A stretch of DNA of 64,000 bases from the NCBI GenBank assembly GCA_030748415.1, contig JASMMA010000001.1, positions 1-64,000 of the forward strand, given 5' to 3'. A program made the translations under genes and the position numbers. The stretch is from Planctomycetota bacterium (GTDB taxonomy: Bacteria > Planctomycetota > UBA1135). This document shows, in pieces, positions 59,819 to 64,000 of the stretch. The notes under the pieces are model-generated. The model was not told the DNA's origin, ran no database searches, and worked only from the letters and a program-made list of their open reading frames with translations. Position 1 is the first letter of the stretch; every line of letters begins with the position of its first letter.

Positions 59819-62800
59819 ATGAAACCGACAAGTATCTTTTTGGGGATTCCCCTCTTGCTCTTTTTTTCTTGTGGCCAGGAAGGGGGCGAGGAAATGGTTT
59901 CCATGGGTGGTATTCAACAAGAGGGGGTTTTGATTCAAAAACAAGATTGGCAATTGCCCGTTTGGGCGGAGGACAATCTCAAGCGGAGAGACCCAGGATA
60001 TGACCGTTGGAAAACGGAGGTTTTGCATGGCAGCGCCAAAAAATCCCTCAAGGCTATTTTTCATCACGCCCTTGGGGTCGCAACCGAAGAGGAACCCACC
60101 TGGGACCAACTTTTAGCTCACGAGTTTGGTGCTTTGCTTCCTCTTGTTCCTGAAAAGAAGAGCCGCTTACATGATGGAGCAGGCATTTTGGTGGAGAGGG
60201 GGAAGGAGTTTTCTTCAGATATACTTGGGAAGGAGAACCTAAAAACCCAGTTTCAAAATTTACTTTCCGTTTTTCAGAACACCAAAAAGACCCATCTTTT
60301 TTTCAAATACCTTGAAGTCAAGTTAATCGGAGAAAATCAATTCGAAACCCAGGCGGTTATTCATTTAGATGATTTGAGTTCAAAACCTTATTCTCAACTC
60401 AATCTGGAATGGCAACTTGGCTGGGAGATTGCCAAAGACGGTGAAACCTTGCGCTTGCAGTCTGTCCGGCCCCGCTCCTGGGAATGGGTTCAAACATCCG
60501 GCCCGCTCTTCTCTGAAGTTACCCAAGCAGTTTTGGGTGATGTCCCTCAATTTAAGGAAGAGATTATGACGGGCGTTGGGGGTTACCAATGGCGCACCGA
60601 CCAGATGCTGGGCAACTCCTACATAGGGGCACAAGGCGTTGCAGTCGGAGATGTGAATGGCGATGGATTCGATGATATTTTTATGCCGCAACAAGGTGGT
60701 ATTCCCAATCGCCTTTACTTGCGGCGTCCTGATGGTGCACTTCAAGATGCAACTGAGTTGGCCGGACTTTCCTTCTTGGACAACACGAGGAGTGCACTCA
60801 TTTTAGATTTTGATAACGATGGCGATCAAGACATCGCTCTTGCAGTAGGCCCAAATCTCTTGATTGGTTGGAATAATGGGACGGGGGCATTTTCAGAATT
60901 TACACCCCTAACAGGCGTAGGGCCAGAGGATGTTTATTCAATGGTGTCTGCCGATGCAGACAAGGATGGGGACTTAGATATTTACTGCTGTCGCTATGTT
61001 CAGGACGGCCTCATTGGTGGAGTCCCTACCCCGTATCACGATGCAGACAACGGTGCGCCCAATATGTACTGGCAAAACGATGGGAACCACCAGTTTTCAC
61101 TTGCAACCGATAGGGTTGGCTTTGGGCACAACAACTCCAAATTTAGCTTAGCCGCTTTGTGGGAAGATTTTGATCAAGATGGTGACCCGGATTTGTATGT
61201 CACCAACGACTTTGGAAAAAACAACCTCTACCTCAACGAAGGGGGTCACTTTCGGGATGTCGCCCAAGAACGAGGAGCGGAGGATTTAGCCGCTGGCATG
61301 GGAGTGACATGTGAGGACTTTGATCTAGATGGAGATATGGACTTATATGTGAGCAACATGTTCTCTTCTGCAGGTCAAAGGATTGTTCCTCAAACTGAGC
61401 AATTTATGGGTGGTGAAAACACGGATGTTCATCAGCATTACCAACGCCATGCAAGGGGCAACACCTTGCTTTCAAATAACGGTGCTGGATTCTTCGAAGA
61501 CTCAACCGACACATCAGGTGCGGCAATAGGGGGATGGGCCTGGGGTGCAAAGTCTGTTGATTTCAATAACGATGGCTTTGCAGACATTTATTCGCCGAAT
61601 GGTTTTGTAACAAATCCTGATAAAGATGACTTGTGAAGTTTTTTCTGGCGACGCGTGACGTCGCAAAGCCCAGCTGAAGCGGGTGATGCTCCTGATGAAT
61701 ACAAGCAAGCTTGGGCGAGTATTCAACACATGGTGATGAATGAGGGCGCCTCATGGAGCGGCCGAGAAGCCAATCGCCTATTCTTGAATTTGGGGGAACT
61801 TCGCTTCGCAGATGTATCTTCTGTGGGGACGGTTGATTTCAAAGGGGATGGCCGTGCTTTAGCAGTCTTGGACTGGGACGATGATGGTCGCCAAGATCTG
61901 GTATTGAAAAGCCGGACCGCCCCCCGGTTGAGGGTTCTGAGAAATGAAATTCAAAACCCCGGCAACTTTATTAATGTGCAACTCGTGGGCGTAACTTCAA
62001 ATCACGATGCGATTGGTGCTCGTGTAATTCTTCAAGCTGGTGGAAAGACTTTCCGCAAAACCCTTTATGGGGGGGAAGGATACTTGGCGCAATCATCAAA
62101 AAGGTTGCACTTTGGAATTGGAGAGGCAAAAACCGTTCAAAAATTGACGGTTCTGTGGCCGGATGGAACGACGGACTCATTCGAGAACATTCCTGCCGGC
62201 TCTCGTCTGGGGATTGTCCAGGGCGAGGACCTTCCATTTATTTTGCCTGAGCGTCGTGCTCCTCGATTTGCTTCTGCGGAATCCAAAACCTTGCACCCAG
62301 AAGGTGGCACCGTCCGCCGCGTTCCCCTTGGGGAGAAAATTCCTCTTTCCCCATGGGGGATCCCGCCTTGGAAGGGCAAAGCAAACCGCAAAGTTGAAAA
62401 TTTAAGTGGGGGGCCTGTTCTCTTGAATATTTGGAGCACTACCTGCCGTGCATGCCTACTCGAACTCGAAGATTTTAAAGAAAATCAAGCACGAATTAAA
62501 AAAAGCGGTTTGCGAATTGTCCCGCTTTGCGCAGATGAAGCCGACTCCCTTGAGCGTGCGAAATCATACCTAGAAGAGTTTGGTCTTCTCAGTGATGCTG
62601 GCTGGGCAGACGACCAATTTAAATCTTCTCTGAAGGCTTTGCTCGATGTTTTATTAGGCCCAAATAGCGGAAGCCCCTTGCCCACTTCCTTGCTGTTGGA
62701 TTCAAAAGGGCAGTTGGTTGCCATTTATCCGGGCCCGGTGGAAATGAGCCGCCTTCTCCAGGATGTTTCTCTGTTGAAAGAGATGGATTCAGGTAATCTG

Positions 62801-62929
62801 CTGGATTCACTTCTCCTAGGAGGCAAACGAATTATCCGGAAGCCTCGTAACTGGAATGGACTTGCCGACGGTTTCCGAGACGCTGGCCTGAAGCGCCTGG
62901 AAGATTATTACCGACGACTTTCGCAGTAG
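59819..62929 (+). CDS. FG-GAP/ASPIC/thioredoxin-like lipoprotein with in-frame TGA (candidate selenoprotein)
   Basis: 1036 aa if the TGA at 61634-61636 is read through as residue 606. Lipoprotein-type signal MKPTSIFLGIPLLLFFSC. From about 270 there are FG-GAP repeats with Ca-binding loops (DVNGDGFDDIF, DFDNDGDQDIA, DADKDGDLDIY, DFDQDGDPDLY, DFDLDGDMDLY, DFNNDGFADIY, DWDDDGRQDLV). An ASPIC/UnbV domain spans about 712-802 (FINVQLVGVTSNHDAIGARV). A TlpA-like redoxin domain follows with CRAC at 876-879 (LLNIWSTTCRACLLEL). The TGA splits the family stretch DDL-x-SFFWRRV, and the frame resumes at once. A separate downstream gene starting at the GTG 61655 has no ribosome-binding site and would begin mid-domain. 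Alternatives are a nonsense mutation or base error. The end overlaps the convergent Fe-S gene by 22 bases. Confidence 0.8.
61634..61673 (+). promoter_or_regulatory. TGA codon plus SECIS-like hairpin
   Basis: After the TGA (61634-61636) a perfect 6-bp stem forms between 61648-61653 (GCGACG) and 61659-61664 (CGTCGC), closing a 5-base loop CGTGA (61654-61658). The loop begins 17 bases after the TGA and has G as its second base. An outer 3-bp pairing (61645-61647 with 61671-61673) can extend it past a bulge. These values fall within the usual limits for bacterial SECIS elements: 16-37 bases to the loop, upper stem of at least 4 bp, and G in the first two loop bases. Confidence 0.55.
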
Positions 62930-64000
62930 GATTCTGCGAGCAATGAAATCGGATGCTTTACGGGAAGCGGGTTTTTAGAATCACGACTCCCGGAGTCCAA
63001 GCGCATCTGGCAACCAGGATTGCTGGAAAGGATGATGTCCGCCTCCGCCGCTTGGATATGTTCCATTTTGCGACGAGTTACTTCATCTGAAATTTTTGGA
63101 CTCCTGATAAAGTTGATTCCTCCTGCACCACAACACAAGCCGGACTCTTTTAGTGGTAGCAAGTTGAGCTTCGGGATGGAAGCAAGGAGGGAAGGAACCT
63201 CATCGGTGCTCCCAAGGACATGCTGTAAGTGGCACGGGGGATCCCAAGCCACGCGAATTGGAAGGGGCTCTGGGGTTCCACGAAGCCCTCGCTGATGCAA
63301 GAAAAGGAGAGGCTCTTCAATGTTGGAAGAGTCACTGAGGTTTTCTTTTATGTGAGCGGCGCAACCGGCTGCCGGAATCAAAATGGCATCTAGGGGTTCT
63401 GGGAAGGCCGCCAAAGTAAGTTCAGCAAGGTGTCTAGCTTTTTCGCCCATTCCCGAATGTGCATGAATCGCGCCGCAGCAAACGGGTTGGGGAGGAGCCA
63501 CTACATCGAATCCCTGTTCCTGAAGTAGGGCAATCGTGTCTTTTAGGGTGGAGCCAAATAAACCTGGCTGAGTGCAACCCAAGTGAATGCCTACCTTTCC
63601 CCGAACGGCACCCTTTGCCGGCCATTGTTGGCCAGGTTTCGGATGAAAAGAAGTTGGGCGGGTAGGGATAGCCGAGAGCATTCCGCGAAGGGGCTGTGGG
63701 CTGAATTTTTCTAATACTGTCGCGATGTGTAAACCTCGCAATAAGCGCAAGCAGAGGGCAAGCAGGCGAACGATTATTCTTGAGGAGAAGGCGACCGAGA
63801 GAAAACCACGAAGAAATAGATTTGCTTGTCCCTCTCGCGATTGGCTCAGTAGGGAGCCGTACTCAACTCCAGAGGGGCAAGCGGTCTCGCAGGCACGACA
63901 AAGGAGGCAATCATCAAGGTGAATCTTGGTGTCACTAGGAGAAAGGCGTCCCTCTTCGTTGGCCCGCATGAGGAATAGCCGCCCTCGAGGGGATTTGGTT
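62908..64000 (-). CDS. glcF: GlcF-like Fe-S oxidoreductase subunit (5' end outside window)
   Basis: Partial: the frame stays open to 64000, and the residues before the internal ATG at 63969 (SPRGRLFLMRANEEGR) are typical interior sequence of the family, so the true start and the first 4Fe-4S motif lie beyond the edge. Visible are the second cluster CLLCRACETACPSG and two CCG domains, with CCGAIHAHSG and LCCGAGGINF. This is the iron-sulfur subunit of glycolate oxidase or a related 2-hydroxyacid dehydrogenase, which passes electrons from a flavin subunit to quinone. GlcD/GlcE partners would be expected past the window. Confidence 0.82.
   Translation of the reverse strand, partial: TKSPRGRLFLMRANEEGRLSPSDTKIHLDDCLLCRACETACPSGVEYGSLLSQSREGQANLFLRGFLSVAFSSRIIVRLLALCLRLLRGLHIATVLEKFSPQPLRGMLSAIPTRPTSFHPKPGQQWPAKGAVRGKVGIHLGCTQPGLFGSTLKDTIALLQEQGFDVVAPPQPVCCGAIHAHSGMGEKARHLAELTLAAFPEPLDAILIPAAGCAAHIKENLSDSSNIEEPLLFLHQRGLRGTPEPLPIRVAWDPPCHLQHVLGSTDEVPSLLASIPKLNLLPLKESGLCCGAGGINFIRSPKISDEVTRRKMEHIQAAEADIILSSNPGCQMRLDSGSRDSKNPLPVKHPISLLAESYCESRR

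Noticed and set aside
61655-62929. Separate gene starting at the GTG at 61655
   Set aside because: No ribosome-binding site, start would fall inside the FG-GAP/ASPIC region and inside the hairpin, and the frame is continuous with the upstream gene across one TGA. Better treated as one interrupted reading frame.
1-64000. CRISPR arrays, insertion sequences or prophage
   Set aside because: No regularly spaced repeats, transposases or phage structural genes were seen; the window is dense core-type genome.

Overview
The window is gene-dense: there is no gap above about 200 bases between genes, and GC content is moderate. It reads as chromosomal DNA from a diderm (Gram-negative-type) bacterium. 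The evidence is BamA, a Skp-like chaperone, LpxC-FabZ, LpxA, a WaaP-like LPS kinase, TolC-type and RND efflux proteins, and several lipoproteins. FHA/sigma-54 and Ser/Thr-kinase signalling, an FG-GAP/ASPIC protein, an EboE-like protein and a BamA whose barrel start recalls planctomycete forms make a Planctomycetota-like or related uncultivated lineage my best guess. That is inference; no rRNA is present to settle it. TGA is a normal stop throughout, so the genetic code looks standard.

Layout. 1-9.9 kb: eboE-like gene, tRNA-Glu(UUC) with promoter and terminator, xerC (minus strand), then pabB-pabC, three envelope proteins of unknown function, xseA-xseB and ispA. 9.9-13.8 kb: dxs, nadK and a sulfotransferase finish that tightly overlapped run (exonuclease VII plus isoprenoid precursor supply). 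13.8-16.4 kb (minus): a complete glutamate dehydrogenase followed by a paralogue that has lost two of the three active-site lysines, probably a two-subunit enzyme. 16.5-20.9 kb: LPS kinase, HMG-CoA lyase, methylglutaconyl-CoA hydratase and a membrane phosphodiesterase. 20.9-23.1 kb (minus): ettA and a YkgJ-type protein. 23.2-27.5 kb: FHA-GAF-sigma54 activator coupled to a membrane Ser/Thr kinase. 27.5-30.2 kb (minus): psd, a CMD-family protein and an LplT-like transporter.

30.2-42.7 kb is a long housekeeping run: glmU-prs-rplY-pth-rpsF-rpsR-rplI, a strong terminator, then dnaB-bamA-skp-lpxC/fabZ-lpxA and a Gfo/Idh oxidoreductase. It joins precursor synthesis, translation, replication and outer-membrane assembly. 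All three larger ribosomal proteins carry acidic C-terminal tails. 42.7-49.8 kb (minus): a heavy-metal efflux system (small Cys-rich secreted protein, TolC-like, membrane fusion and RND pump) with a CsoR-like palindrome at its head. 49.8-59.4 kb: trmB, then on minus a tandem pair of secreted paralogues, an aminotransferase and a very large secreted protein with three amidohydrolase-like modules. 59.4-64 kb: a small membrane protein, an FG-GAP/ASPIC/thioredoxin-like lipoprotein interrupted by one in-frame TGA, and a GlcF-like Fe-S protein cut by the window end.

The most interesting observation is that in-frame TGA at 61634. The reading frame continues for 430 codons with intact domains, and a hairpin that meets the usual bacterial SECIS rules starts 11 bases after it. 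I read this as a candidate selenoprotein of a family not generally listed as one. The inactive GDH partner, the triple amidohydrolase, the tandem secreted paralogues and the acidic ribosomal tails are the next best leads.
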